This document shows positions 26,029 through 35,200 of a stretch of DNA of 64,000 nt, piece after piece; the first letter of the stretch is position 1, and each line of letters starts with the position of its first letter. The stretch covers positions 21,800 through 85,799 of the forward strand of contig JAFGFM010000038.1 of NCBI GenBank assembly GCA_016931115.1, read 5' to 3'. The translations under genes were made by a program, and so were the position numbers. This stretch comes from Deltaproteobacteria bacterium (GTDB taxonomy: Bacteria > Desulfobacterota > DSM-4660 > Desulfatiglandales > HGW-15). The notes below the pieces were generated by a model. That model was not told where the DNA came from. It made no database searches and saw only the letters and a program-made list of their open reading frames with translations.

Positions 26029-26072
26029 TCGGAAACTTTGCCTGACCCTGTTGTTTTTTGTAAAAGTACACC

Positions 26073-26102
26073 TGTAGAGACAAGGCATGCCTTGTCTCTA
26101 CA
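26073..26102. terminator. Perfect 30-base palindrome with T-run
   Basis: A perfect palindrome with half TGTAGAGACAAGGCA, immediately followed by TTTTTATA, lies 45 bases after the tandem-domain gene stop. It should form a strong hairpin and act as an intrinsic terminator or as a mobile palindromic repeat. The TGTAG/CTACA ends are shared with the other palindromes in the window. Confidence 0.75.
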
Positions 26103-26160
26103 TTTTTATAACGCTAAAGATAAATATAGATAATTCACTTTTATTACAGGAGGATTACCC

Positions 26161-27030
26161 ATGGACAAAGAATTTACCAGAAGAGAGATAATCGGCGCAG
26201 GGCTGGGGGTTGCTGCTGTTGCACTGGCAGGTGCAGCCATTTCTACAACAGCCGCTGCTCAGGAGGCCCCCGCCTCCAAGGCCGGGGCAAATACAGCAGC
26301 CGGTTTAAGCGAATTCAATAAATATGGTGAGGAGCTTGAAAATGGGCTGCTCTTAAGGACATCACCCATAGCAGTAAAGATGATCGAAAAGGAGGAGGAT
26401 ATACCCAAAGGGGCATTCAGGCCGAAAAGAGACGGGGGCATCCATATTGCCCAGTGTCAGGCATTCGGCATGTCACGGCGTCAGGGCAAGACCGTTGCCA
26501 TGCTTAAGGAGGATCACTGGTGCCCCACAGCGCTTATGGCCTATGGAATGGTTCCAAAGCAATCCGGAGGGTTTTTCGGCGAGGCCTATATGACCTTTGA
26601 TACAGGGAAATATATAGGAATTGTCACCGCACCGCTAAAGAGCGCGACATTCATGCCGGATGTGGTTATGATTTATATGAATCCTGCCCAGCTCAGGGGG
26701 GCTCTTCTTCCCATGAATTTTAGCGGGGCTGATCAGGTAAAGACAGAGTTGTTTCTCCCCTCATGCGGTCATGCAGTTGTAGATCCTATGAAAACCGGTA
26801 AATATGTGGTGGTGCTCCCTGACCCCGGAGAATACCAGAGGGGGCTTGCAACAGAGGATGAGATGATACTCTCTGTCCCTCAGGCAAAGATGCAGCCTTT
26901 TATGGCAAGTCTTAAGCAGAGGGGCAAGATGTATTCCCACAGGGATCAATATATGGATATGAAACCTGACTTTGAACAGCCGCAGTTCTATAAGGATATG
27001 TTCAAGCAATGGGGGCTTGGCCAGGAATAG
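26161..27030 (+). CDS. Tat-exported DUF169-family protein
   Basis: 289 aa. The N-terminus carries a twin-arginine signal ('FTRREIIGAGLGVAAVALAG'), so it is exported folded, often with a cofactor. The mature part is DUF169 (COG2043), a family of methanogens and sulfate reducers of unknown function: 'SPIAVKMIEKEEDIPKGAFR', 'HIAQCQAFGMSRRQGKTVAM', 'DHWCPTA', 'FDTGKYIGIVTAPLK', 'LPDPGEYQR' and 'FEQPQFYKDMFK'. Conserved cysteines are in 'AQCQAF' and 'HWC'. GGAGG precedes the ATG. A cytoplasmic paralogue lies at 51.8 kb. Confidence 0.88.
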   Translation: MDKEFTRREIIGAGLGVAAVALAGAAISTTAAAQEAPASKAGANTAAGLSEFNKYGEELENGLLLRTSPIAVKMIEKEEDIPKGAFRPKRDGGIHIAQCQAFGMSRRQGKTVAMLKEDHWCPTALMAYGMVPKQSGGFFGEAYMTFDTGKYIGIVTAPLKSATFMPDVVMIYMNPAQLRGALLPMNFSGADQVKTELFLPSCGHAVVDPMKTGKYVVVLPDPGEYQRGLATEDEMILSVPQAKMQPFMASLKQRGKMYSHRDQYMDMKPDFEQPQFYKDMFKQWGLGQE

Positions 27031-27041
27031 ACAATTATTCC

Positions 27042-27076
27042 TTGACAAACTGGATTCATTTTTATAAATGATTCCA
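27042..27076 (+). promoter_or_regulatory. Promoter/operator upstream of the TonB receptor
   Basis: TTGACA at 27042-27047 is followed by a 26-base imperfect palindrome (27051-27076) with half-sites TGGATTCATTT and AAATGATTCCA (two mismatched positions per half). A TATAAA/TAAATG -10 candidate (15-17 bases downstream) lies inside the palindrome. A repressor bound here would block polymerase. The site has a general iron- or metal-repressor look but does not match a Fur box closely. Confidence 0.55.
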
Positions 27077-27135
27077 CAAAAATGACAGAGTGAAAAAATA
27101 TTCTGTCAGTCGATATTAAAATTTAATAACCATTA

Positions 27136-27190
27136 AAGCCTAGAAGGCCGAACCGGTACGAATACCGGACTAACCTTCCAGGCTTTTTTA
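27136..27190 (+). terminator. Structured leader: two-stem hairpin ending in T-run
   Basis: Outer stem AAGCCTAGAAGG (27136-27147) pairs with CCTTCCAGGCTT (27174-27185) with one mismatch. Inside is a perfect hairpin CCGGTA-CGAA-TACCGG (27153-27168). It is followed by TTTTTTATTTT and then the GGAGG of the TonB receptor. It can terminate the DUF169 transcript or attenuate the receptor gene. The inner hairpin is unusual for a plain terminator. Confidence 0.75.
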
Positions 27191-27206
27191 TTTTAAGGAG
27201 GAAGAG

Positions 27207-29171
27207 ATGAGAATAAAGAAGAAGATAGTCTTATACATGTCAATAATCACCCTGTTTTTCATAAGCCCTTTCATACCTGCTGATGATAAGACAGAAGAAA
27301 AAGAGGAAGAAAAAAAGGTTTATGTACTTGATGATATAGTGGTTACTGCACCGGCTATAATAAGCGAAAATGAGGTGAACAGGCTTGGAAGCCAGGTCAC
27401 CCATGTTTCAAAGGAACAGATCGAGGACCTCAATGCAATGGACCTCACTTCAGCCCTGCGCAGGGTGCCGGGTGTTGTAATATCAAGGCACAACCAGGTG
27501 GGGAGTTTCGGAGGCGGTGAAGGAGGGGCCATATTCATCAGGGGAAAGGGCAGCTCGCGCCCTGGCGCAGAGATCCAGATGCTGATAGACGGTATACCAA
27601 AATTTGTGAGCGTATGGACACACCCCATAATGGATGTCCTCAATGTGGATATTGTTGATACAATAGATATCTATAAAGGTGCGCAGCCTGTGCTTTTCGG
27701 AAACATGGCCTTTGGGGCAGTTGACATCCAGACAAAACGGATGAAAGATACCGGCTTTTATACAGGCATAAAATCAGGCTACGGCTCAAACAAGACACAT
27801 ATGGCTTCAGTGGAACACGGGGGCAAAACAGAGAGATTTGATTACTACCTGCTAGGCGGATACCGCAGTTCAGATGGTCACAGGAGAAATGCAGATGGCG
27901 AACTCCAGGATCTCTTCCTTCATATGGGGTATGATTTTACAGCAGAGTGGGATATGGATCTGACCATGATCTATACAGATAACTGGGCTGATGACCCTGG
28001 CCCTGTTGACCTCTCTTATCCTTCGGATGGCAGATTTAACAACGATGACCTTTTCGCGGTTGTCACCATATCCGGTAACTATGAGAGGGCAAAGGGTTAT
28101 GTTAAATTCTACAGCGACAAGGGGGATATAGACTGGGTAAACCAGGAGGGAACCCCTGGCTATGACACCCTGACAGATTATAAGAACTATGGGATAAGGG
28201 CGCGTGAGACCATAACCCCGTGGCAGAAAGGGGAGTTAATGGTGGGCATTGACCTTGATTACATCAGCGGAAAGGCCCGGTTCCTTCACCCTGTAGATGG
28301 CAACAGCGCATTCCCTGAAGAGACATTCCGAATCTTTTCTCCATATGCCTCTTTGAGCCATACCTTTGGAAGCATGGAAGGCATCTATTTTATACCCTCC
28401 ATTGGAGTCAGACACCTGAACCACACTGAATTTGATAGTGAAACAGCCCCGCAGGCAGGGATCATCCTGGGGATAAAAGAAACCAGGCTTCATGCCTCAT
28501 ATGGCAAAGGTATTAATTACCCGGGCATCTATGCAAAGGTCCAGGATAACCTGTGGATGCCCGGAGACAACAGGTGGTCTGAGCTTGAAGCAGAAAACCT
28601 TGATCACTTTGAGGCAGGGGTTGAGCACCGGTTCAGCAGTAAACTCATAGTTGATTTAACATGGTTTTATGACAGGGGAGAGGAGAGGATTGTAACATCA
28701 CCCCCTCCACCCTTTCCCCCCATCCTTACCAATATAGGGGAATATAAAAACAGGGGTATTGAAGGGAGTATCACGGCTGTTCCGATATCAGGCCTGTCAC
28801 TCTTTGGAGGTTTTACATATCTTGACTCTGCGCCCGATGACCTGCCCTATGCCCCGGAGTGGACATTCAGCACCGGGATCAATTACAGCCCTGTTGACAA
28901 TTTCCAGATCAGCATAGATACTCAATATGTTGATGATCAGTATGTCACCTCAAGGGCGCGCATGAGGAATACTGTTAATACGGATGAGGTGGATTCATAT
29001 TTTCTTGTAAACGGGAAAATCAGCTATGATTTCAGATTATCCGGTTGTGATGCTGACTGGCAGGTATTTCTGGCAGCAGAAAATATTACAGATACCGACT
29101 ATGAACAGAAAAAAGGTTACCCTATGCCGGACCTGGGTTTTATGATAGGGTTTAAGGCGGATTTTAACTAA
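27207..29171 (+). CDS. TonB-dependent outer-membrane receptor
   Basis: 654 aa. Signal peptide (about 6-26), a TonB-box-like region ('YVLDDIVVTA'), plug domain ('ALRRVPGVVISRHNQVGSFG', 'QMLIDGIP', 'IDIYKGAQPVLFGNMAFGAVDI'), then a 22-strand-type barrel. The C-terminus 'FMIGFKADFN' ends in the terminal aromatic-x-Asn pattern of outer-membrane barrels. The ligand cannot be read from sequence; the barrel is of the siderophore/cobalamin size class. GGAGG lies ahead of the ATG. Its stop is 16 bases before the start of the nucleoside hydrolase-FmdE fusion, so the two are co-transcribed. Confidence 0.93.
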   Translation: MRIKKKIVLYMSIITLFFISPFIPADDKTEEKEEEKKVYVLDDIVVTAPAIISENEVNRLGSQVTHVSKEQIEDLNAMDLTSALRRVPGVVISRHNQVGSFGGGEGGAIFIRGKGSSRPGAEIQMLIDGIPKFVSVWTHPIMDVLNVDIVDTIDIYKGAQPVLFGNMAFGAVDIQTKRMKDTGFYTGIKSGYGSNKTHMASVEHGGKTERFDYYLLGGYRSSDGHRRNADGELQDLFLHMGYDFTAEWDMDLTMIYTDNWADDPGPVDLSYPSDGRFNNDDLFAVVTISGNYERAKGYVKFYSDKGDIDWVNQEGTPGYDTLTDYKNYGIRARETITPWQKGELMVGIDLDYISGKARFLHPVDGNSAFPEETFRIFSPYASLSHTFGSMEGIYFIPSIGVRHLNHTEFDSETAPQAGIILGIKETRLHASYGKGINYPGIYAKVQDNLWMPGDNRWSELEAENLDHFEAGVEHRFSSKLIVDLTWFYDRGEERIVTSPPPPFPPILTNIGEYKNRGIEGSITAVPISGLSLFGGFTYLDSAPDDLPYAPEWTFSTGINYSPVDNFQISIDTQYVDDQYVTSRARMRNTVNTDEVDSYFLVNGKISYDFRLSGCDADWQVFLAAENITDTDYEQKKGYPMPDLGFMIGFKADFN

Positions 29172-29187
29172 GTATATGAGGGCGGTT

Positions 29188-30675
29188 ATGTACAGATTCA
29201 GTTTCAAGGCATTTTTGTTCATTCTTTTTCTTCAAATACAGGTCTTTGCTCATGATGTGGCGCTCCCTGTAATTGTCGATACGGATATGGCGCTTGATGA
29301 CATCAGGGCAATCACCATGCTTTTAAACAGCGAGGTTGCTAACGTGCCCCTTTTTATTGTATCAGATGGTGTAAGGGCGCCTGAGGAGGGGATAAAAAAC
29401 CTGAAGGCCCTGCTTAACTACTTTGAAATGGGCGAGATTAGCGTAGTAAAAGGAAAGGAACTCGGCCTGACTGTACCTCCGGTAAGGCGGTATATAAAAA
29501 GCATAAATGTGCCTGGCAGTGAAAAGATCTCTGGAGTGGGGGCAGAGAAAAGCCCTGCGCCTGATGCAATTGTGAGTGTGCTGAAAGGTATGGATGAACC
29601 AGTGATCTATCTTTGTCTTGGCCCCCTTACAAGCCTGTCGGCTGCCCTTGAGATTGATCCTGCAACAGTGAGGAAAATATCCAGAATAGTTTATTACGGC
29701 TGCGCCCCTGACTCAGAAGACCCCGGCTGGAATACCCTTCGTGACCCAGAGGCCGCGCGAAAGGTATTTTCATCAGGAATAAAGATACAATCCATCTCCC
29801 TTCCTGAAAAAAGGCTGCTGCCATTTAATAATGCGCTCTATAAAAAGGCAATTACACAGGGGACAAGGGCATCAGGCCTCATAGAAATGGTGCATGAAAC
29901 AGAGACCATTAAGAAGATGCTCGGTGAAGGCCATTTTTATGTTTGGGATGAGATGACAGTCATCTATTTTAATGACCCATCTCTTTTCAGCTTTGAGCCA
30001 TCTCAGGCTAATAAAGATGTGATGGTTTTAAGGGATATCAACAGGAAGGGGCTTGAGTCAGCATACCTGAAGGCACTTGGACTCCCTGGCGATTTTCATC
30101 TGGAAACCAGAGAGGCTGTTGTATTTACCGGGATCCCGCAAGACCCCTCCATGTTTCAGGAGGATGTGCGTCCTGCTGTAAATCAGCTTATCAATATGTA
30201 TGGTATTGAGGAATGGAAGGCATGCCTGCTCACAAATGAATTCCACAGGCACCTGGGTATATATTCCATTGCAGGCGCCAAGATGGGTGTGAGGGCAAGG
30301 GAGATACTTGAGGCGCCCTTTGACTCACTGGAGGTAATTTCAAATGCAGGAAATAACCCGCCCTTAAGCTGCATGAATGACGGGCTCCAGGTCTCAACAG
30401 GCGCAAGCCTCGGGAGGGGCGCTATCAGGGTAACCGAAGGCAATACCCCTTCTGCACAGTTTTTATATAAGGATCTAAAACTCACCCTTACCCTTAAAAA
30501 AGAGGTCTGGGGAAAGATAAAAAATGATATAGGGATGCTTGTTTCAAAATACGGAGGGACAACACCTGAATACTTCAAAAAGGTGAGGGAACTCTCTATA
30601 GTCTACTGGAAGGACCTTGACCGGGCATTGATCTTTGACGAAAAGATGGAAAAGAGATTGACGGGAGTCGAATAA
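29188..30675 (+). CDS. Exported nucleoside hydrolase-FmdE fusion protein
   Basis: 495 aa from the ATG at 29188 (GAGGG upstream; the ATG at 29176 is less likely). Signal peptide ('FKAFLFILFLQIQVFA'). Residues about 25-300 are an inosine-uridine-type nucleoside hydrolase: calcium-binding 'IVDTDMALDDIRA', 'LGPLTSLSAAL', 'GWNTLRDPEAARKVF', and 'WDEMTVIYFNDP' with Trp where the usual active-site His stands. Residues about 350-440 match FmdE: 'EFHRHLGIYSIAGAKMGV', 'NAGNNPPLSCMNDGLQVSTG'. FmdE is a metal-binding module of methanogens and anaerobes. The fusion places both in the periplasm beside a TonB receptor. Confidence 0.82.
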   Translation: MYRFSFKAFLFILFLQIQVFAHDVALPVIVDTDMALDDIRAITMLLNSEVANVPLFIVSDGVRAPEEGIKNLKALLNYFEMGEISVVKGKELGLTVPPVRRYIKSINVPGSEKISGVGAEKSPAPDAIVSVLKGMDEPVIYLCLGPLTSLSAALEIDPATVRKISRIVYYGCAPDSEDPGWNTLRDPEAARKVFSSGIKIQSISLPEKRLLPFNNALYKKAITQGTRASGLIEMVHETETIKKMLGEGHFYVWDEMTVIYFNDPSLFSFEPSQANKDVMVLRDINRKGLESAYLKALGLPGDFHLETREAVVFTGIPQDPSMFQEDVRPAVNQLINMYGIEEWKACLLTNEFHRHLGIYSIAGAKMGVRAREILEAPFDSLEVISNAGNNPPLSCMNDGLQVSTGASLGRGAIRVTEGNTPSAQFLYKDLKLTLTLKKEVWGKIKNDIGMLVSKYGGTTPEYFKKVRELSIVYWKDLDRALIFDEKMEKRLTGVE

Positions 30676-30721
30676 ACAAAAACCCCAGGACCATAAGTGG
30701 TATGACAAAAAAATTATTTAT

Positions 30722-30752
30722 TGCAGGGGCTTAAAAAGTTTTCACCCCTGCA
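30722..30752. terminator. Palindromic repeat/terminator (TGCAGGGG family)
   Basis: TGCAGGGG (30722-30729) pairs perfectly with CCCCTGCA (30745-30752), then TATTTTAT. It lies between converging genes (the nucleoside hydrolase-FmdE fusion and the efflux outer-membrane factor) and is related to the repeat at 59734. Confidence 0.7.
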
Positions 30753-30811
30753 TATTTTATGTGCGGTATAAAAACCCGGAAGATAAAAGTAAAAAGAGCG
30801 CCTTATTTGTT

Positions 30812-32263
30812 TTACTGCTCCTGTTCCCATCCGCCTCCAAGGGCCTTGTAGAGACGTATGAGGCCCAGTGTAATTGTCCCGCTGCTGCTGGCCCTTGACT
30901 CTTCAAAGGAGAGCAGCGCGCGCTGGGCATCAAGGACATCCAGAAAATCAACCAGCCCGGAACTGAACCGTTCATCAGCTATCTCCAGTGCCAGTTTGGC
31001 AGCAGTGGCCCCCTTTTCCAGCATCCTGTATCGTTTCTGTTCCTCGCCATAGGCCATGATAGCATCCCTAACCTCTTTGATAGCATTGACCACAGTGGTT
31101 TCATATTCAATAAATGTACGCTCCTGAATAGCGTTCTGGATCTCGATCTGGTCCCTGATCCTGTTGCGGTTGAACAGGGGAATGCTTATAAATGGCGAGA
31201 TGTTAAGGACAGCGTTCTCATCGGAAAAAAAATTGTCAAGGGAAGATGCAGTAAGCCCCAGTGACCCGGTCAGCCTTAAAGATGGGTAAAGATCAGCCGT
31301 GGCCGCACCAACCCTTGCGGTCTGGGCCGCGAGTGCCCTTTCCGCCCTGCGTATATCGGGCCTGCGGCGCAGTATATCAGATGGAATACCAATAACAATT
31401 TCAACCTCCGGCACAGGTATGGGGGCAGGAGATAACAGCTCATCATGCAGCTCTCCAGGCATTTCACCCAGCAGAATGGCCAGGGAGTTCATGGTTTCTT
31501 CAATGCTGACCCTGTAGCCCGGTATGCGGGCGCGGGTGTTTTCAATATTATATCTTGACTGCTGAACCTGAAGTGAGCCGATCAATCCTGCTGCGGCCTT
31601 GTCTTCCAGAATGGAGAGTACATTTTCCTGAATTTCAAGATTGCGGTTGACAATTTCAAGCTGTTTCTGAAGTGTTCTGAGTCTCACGTAACTGCTCACA
31701 GTCTCAGAAATCATGCTGATCAGAATACTGTGGTACCCCTCCCCTGATGACTCAAGTTCGGCGGCTGCCGCCTCTATATTCCGGTGTCTTTTACCAAAGA
31801 GATCTATCTCCCAGGATGCATCAAAACCTGCGTTATAGTAATCACTACCAATAGAGAAGGCTGAAGGATCAGGATCATCAGCGGTTGGCATTCCTGACTG
31901 TGTTCTGCGATATGTTGCCGACCCTGTGACAGATGGATGGAGTTGCTTGCCCGCCTCTCCCAGCACTGCCCTGGCCTGTCTGATGCGTGTAAGGGCGATC
32001 TTAATATCCCTGTTTCCTGCCAGCGCCCTTTTTACAAGATCACTCAGGGCAGGATCATCAAGGGTTGTCCACCACCTCGCAAGTCTATCCGCCTCAGCGC
32101 TCTGCAAAGCGGAATCTCCTTCCATTTCAGCAGAAGGCCATTCAGCCGGGACATTCATGCTGACAGGCCTGTAGTCCGGGCCTACATGGCATGCACTGCA
32201 AAGGGCACACAGAAGCAGTGTAACTATAAATATCTTCCTGTTATTTTTATTTTTACTGTTCAT
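30812..32263 (-). CDS. RND efflux outer-membrane factor (NodT/TolC family lipoprotein)
   Basis: 483 aa. Lipoprotein signal with lipobox 'LCSAC' near residue 24, then the NodT start 'HVGPDYRPVSMNVPAEW'. Two OEP repeats follow, each with long helices ('LARWWTTLDDPALSDLVKRA', 'LVDFLDVLDAQRALLSFEES'). It forms the trimeric exit duct of the tripartite pump encoded upstream. Its start overlaps the end of the RND permease gene by 11 bases. It is last in the operon. Confidence 0.93.
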   Translation of the reverse strand: MNSKNKNNRKIFIVTLLLCALCSACHVGPDYRPVSMNVPAEWPSAEMEGDSALQSAEADRLARWWTTLDDPALSDLVKRALAGNRDIKIALTRIRQARAVLGEAGKQLHPSVTGSATYRRTQSGMPTADDPDPSAFSIGSDYYNAGFDASWEIDLFGKRHRNIEAAAAELESSGEGYHSILISMISETVSSYVRLRTLQKQLEIVNRNLEIQENVLSILEDKAAAGLIGSLQVQQSRYNIENTRARIPGYRVSIEETMNSLAILLGEMPGELHDELLSPAPIPVPEVEIVIGIPSDILRRRPDIRRAERALAAQTARVGAATADLYPSLRLTGSLGLTASSLDNFFSDENAVLNISPFISIPLFNRNRIRDQIEIQNAIQERTFIEYETTVVNAIKEVRDAIMAYGEEQKRYRMLEKGATAAKLALEIADERFSSGLVDFLDVLDAQRALLSFEESRASSSGTITLGLIRLYKALGGGWEQEQ

Positions 32264-35200
32264 TATCTTCCGGTAAACCTGAACCTTCCTTAATATTTTC
32301 TGTTTTTGTCTGTATGTGCAAAAATTTCTTTATTCTCTCACGGGCTGTCTGAAAGATGACCCATAGCGAAGGGGTAAGCACCACCCCGAAGATAACGGCA
32401 GCAACCATGCCGCCAAATACTGTTGTGCCTATGTGACGTCTCCCGACAGCGCCTGCGCCAGTGGCAAGAACCATTGGCAGTACACCGAGAACAAAGGAGA
32501 GGGCTGTCATCAGAACTGCCCTGTACCTTATCCTTGAAGCCACACCGGCGGCCTCTTCAATTGAGTGTCCGAATTCTCTCTCTGTCTTGGCAAATTCTAC
32601 AATCAGGATGGCATTTTTGCTTGCAAGGCCAACCAGAAGGATTAGCCCGAGCTGTGCATATATGCTGAGTGATATATCAGTGATAATGAGCGCAATCATA
32701 GCGCCCAGTGCCGCTACTGATATAGAGAGCATAACAGGAATAGGGACAGTCCAGCTTTCATACTGGGCGACCAGAAACAGGAAGCCGAAGATCAAAGCCA
32801 TAATTACGAGGATAATCACCTGCCCTTCATTTTGCCTTTCCTGGTAACTCATTCCGGTCCATTCGTACTGGAAACCCTCAGGTGCTGACCTTTCCATCAC
32901 CTCGCCCATGGCAGCCATCCCTTCGGTGGAGCTGAACCCAGGTGCAACATCGGCATTAACCTGGACAGATGGATACATATTGTAACGTGATATAGACTGA
33001 GGCGATAGTATGGTATGGATATCTACCAGGGTGGTTAATGGCACCATCTCCCCTTTTCTATTCTGGACATATAAATTAAGTATATCTTCCAGCTTGCTTC
33101 GATAGGGGTAATCGGCCTGGAGTTTTACCTGGTAAATTTTACTGAACAGGTTAAAATCATTAATGTAGCTTGAACCCAGGATGGCCTGGAGCGTGGTAAA
33201 AACCCTGCTGATAGGTACATCCACCGTTTCAGCCTTTTGACGATCGACATTGAGATAAAGCTGTGGAGTGCTGGGGCGATAGGTGCTGAAGGCCCTGCTT
33301 ATGCGGGGGTCCTTGTTTGCGGCATCAACCAGGAGTCTCAGTCCGTTTGCGAGTTCATCCGGGGATTGCCCCATTGCTGCCTGCAGGACAAAGTCCATCC
33401 CGCTTGAAGAACCGAGCCCCCTGATAGGCGGCTGATTAAAGGCCCTGATCTGTGCCCCCGGTATGGTTTCTGCAATCCTGCCGATGTTGGCTATGATTGC
33501 ATCAGCCTGGAGTTCAGGGGTTTTGCGCTGATCCCAGTGATCCAGGAGTAGAAAGGCCATCCCGCTGTTACCCCCGCCCCCTCCCATCTGGCCGAAACCG
33601 GCTATAGTCATTATATCCTTGACCCCCGGCATGGTACGGGCCTTTTCATAAAATTCCCTTAATACCTCAACGGTTCGGGGCTGTGTGGCATTCTCAGGGA
33701 GCTGGATATCAACCATGACCGCGCCCTGGTCTTCTGTAGGCAGGAAACTTGTGGGATGAACCGAAAACAGATACCCTGCAACCAGGGTAACAACAAGAAG
33801 AATCCCGAATGAGACCATTTTACGGCGGACAAGCCACATGGCGCAGTGCACATAAATGTTTCTGACCCTGTCCAGCCATAAGTTAAACCATTTGAAAAAA
33901 ACGAATGTCTTTTTTTTATGCGGCCTAAGGAGTATGGAACAGAGGGCCGGGCTTAGTGTCAGGGCACTTATAGTTGATATAGATACTGCTGTTGATATGG
34001 TTACAGCAAACTGCTGGTATATCCTGCCGGTAATGCCGGATATAAAGCCTATTGGTACAAAGATTGCGAGCAGAACCAGTGTTGTGGCAATAACCGCACT
34101 GGAAACCTGCTGCATTGCCTTTTTTGTCGCTTCTCTGGGAGCAAGATGCTCGGTCTCCATAAGTCTCTGGACATTTTCCACCACCACAATGGCGTCATCA
34201 ACAACAATACCTATTGCAAGAACAAGGGCAAAAAGTGTCAGCGTATTGATGCTGTATCCCAGGACCAGAAGCACTGAAAAGGTTCCGATAAGCGACACAG
34301 GGATCGTACAGGCAGGTATAAGGGTTGCCCTCCAGTCCTGCAGAAAGATAAATACAACCAACACAACCAGTGCAAAGGTCATAAGGAGTGTCAAAACGAT
34401 CTCAGAAAGGGCGGTACGAATAAATGTGGTCGGGTCATTGACGATTCTATATTCCAGGTCCTCGGGAAAATATTGGGAAAGCCTTTTCAGCTCAGCGTTC
34501 ACCCTGTCTATGGTATCAAGGGCATTTGCATCAGGAAGCTGGTTCAACCTCATGGCAATAGCGGGATTTCCATTATAGGTGGCCCCGGCAGCATAACTCT
34601 CTGCCCCAAGTTCTATCCTTGCGACATTCTTTAAGGTAAGTCTGCCTCCATCCTTATTGGTGCGAAGGATAATATTTTCAAACTCTTCAACGCTCTCCAT
34701 CCTCCCTGTTGCCCTGATGCTGTATTGAAGCTGCTGAGAACTGTAGGTGGGTTCTGTCCCGATTGCGCCGGCAGCGGCCTGGATATTCTGGCTTGCTATT
34801 GCTGCAGAGACTGTTTCTGCGCTGATGCCGTAAGCAGCCAGCTTTGCCGGGTCAATCCAGATCCTCATGCTGTATTTACTCGGGCCCATAATCCCGACCT
34901 CGCTCACACCCTCAACACGGGCAATAGCATCCTTTACCTTGTCATCCAGGTAAGTGCCTATAGTGAGCTGATCGTGTGTGCCATTTGGAGAATAAAAGGT
35001 GAAAAATCCAAGCACATCACCTGATCTTGAGAAAACGCGTACAGACTGCTGCCGCACCTCTGCAGGCAGTTTATTATAGGCCCTCTGTAAAAGGTTCTGC
35101 ACCTTGACCATGGCAATATCAATATCAACCCCTACCTCAAATGTGACAGAGAGAGAGTAGGAACCGTCGCCGGAAGAGGATGACATATAGATCATGCCTT

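Noticed and set aside
27136-27190. Cobalamin riboswitch ahead of the TonB receptor
   Set aside because: The leader is far too short and no B12-box-like sequence is visible; the structure is a two-stem hairpin only.
33856-34578. 240-codon plus-strand ORF opposite the RND permease
   Set aside because: Shadow of the AcrB-type gene; composition follows the complementary codons.
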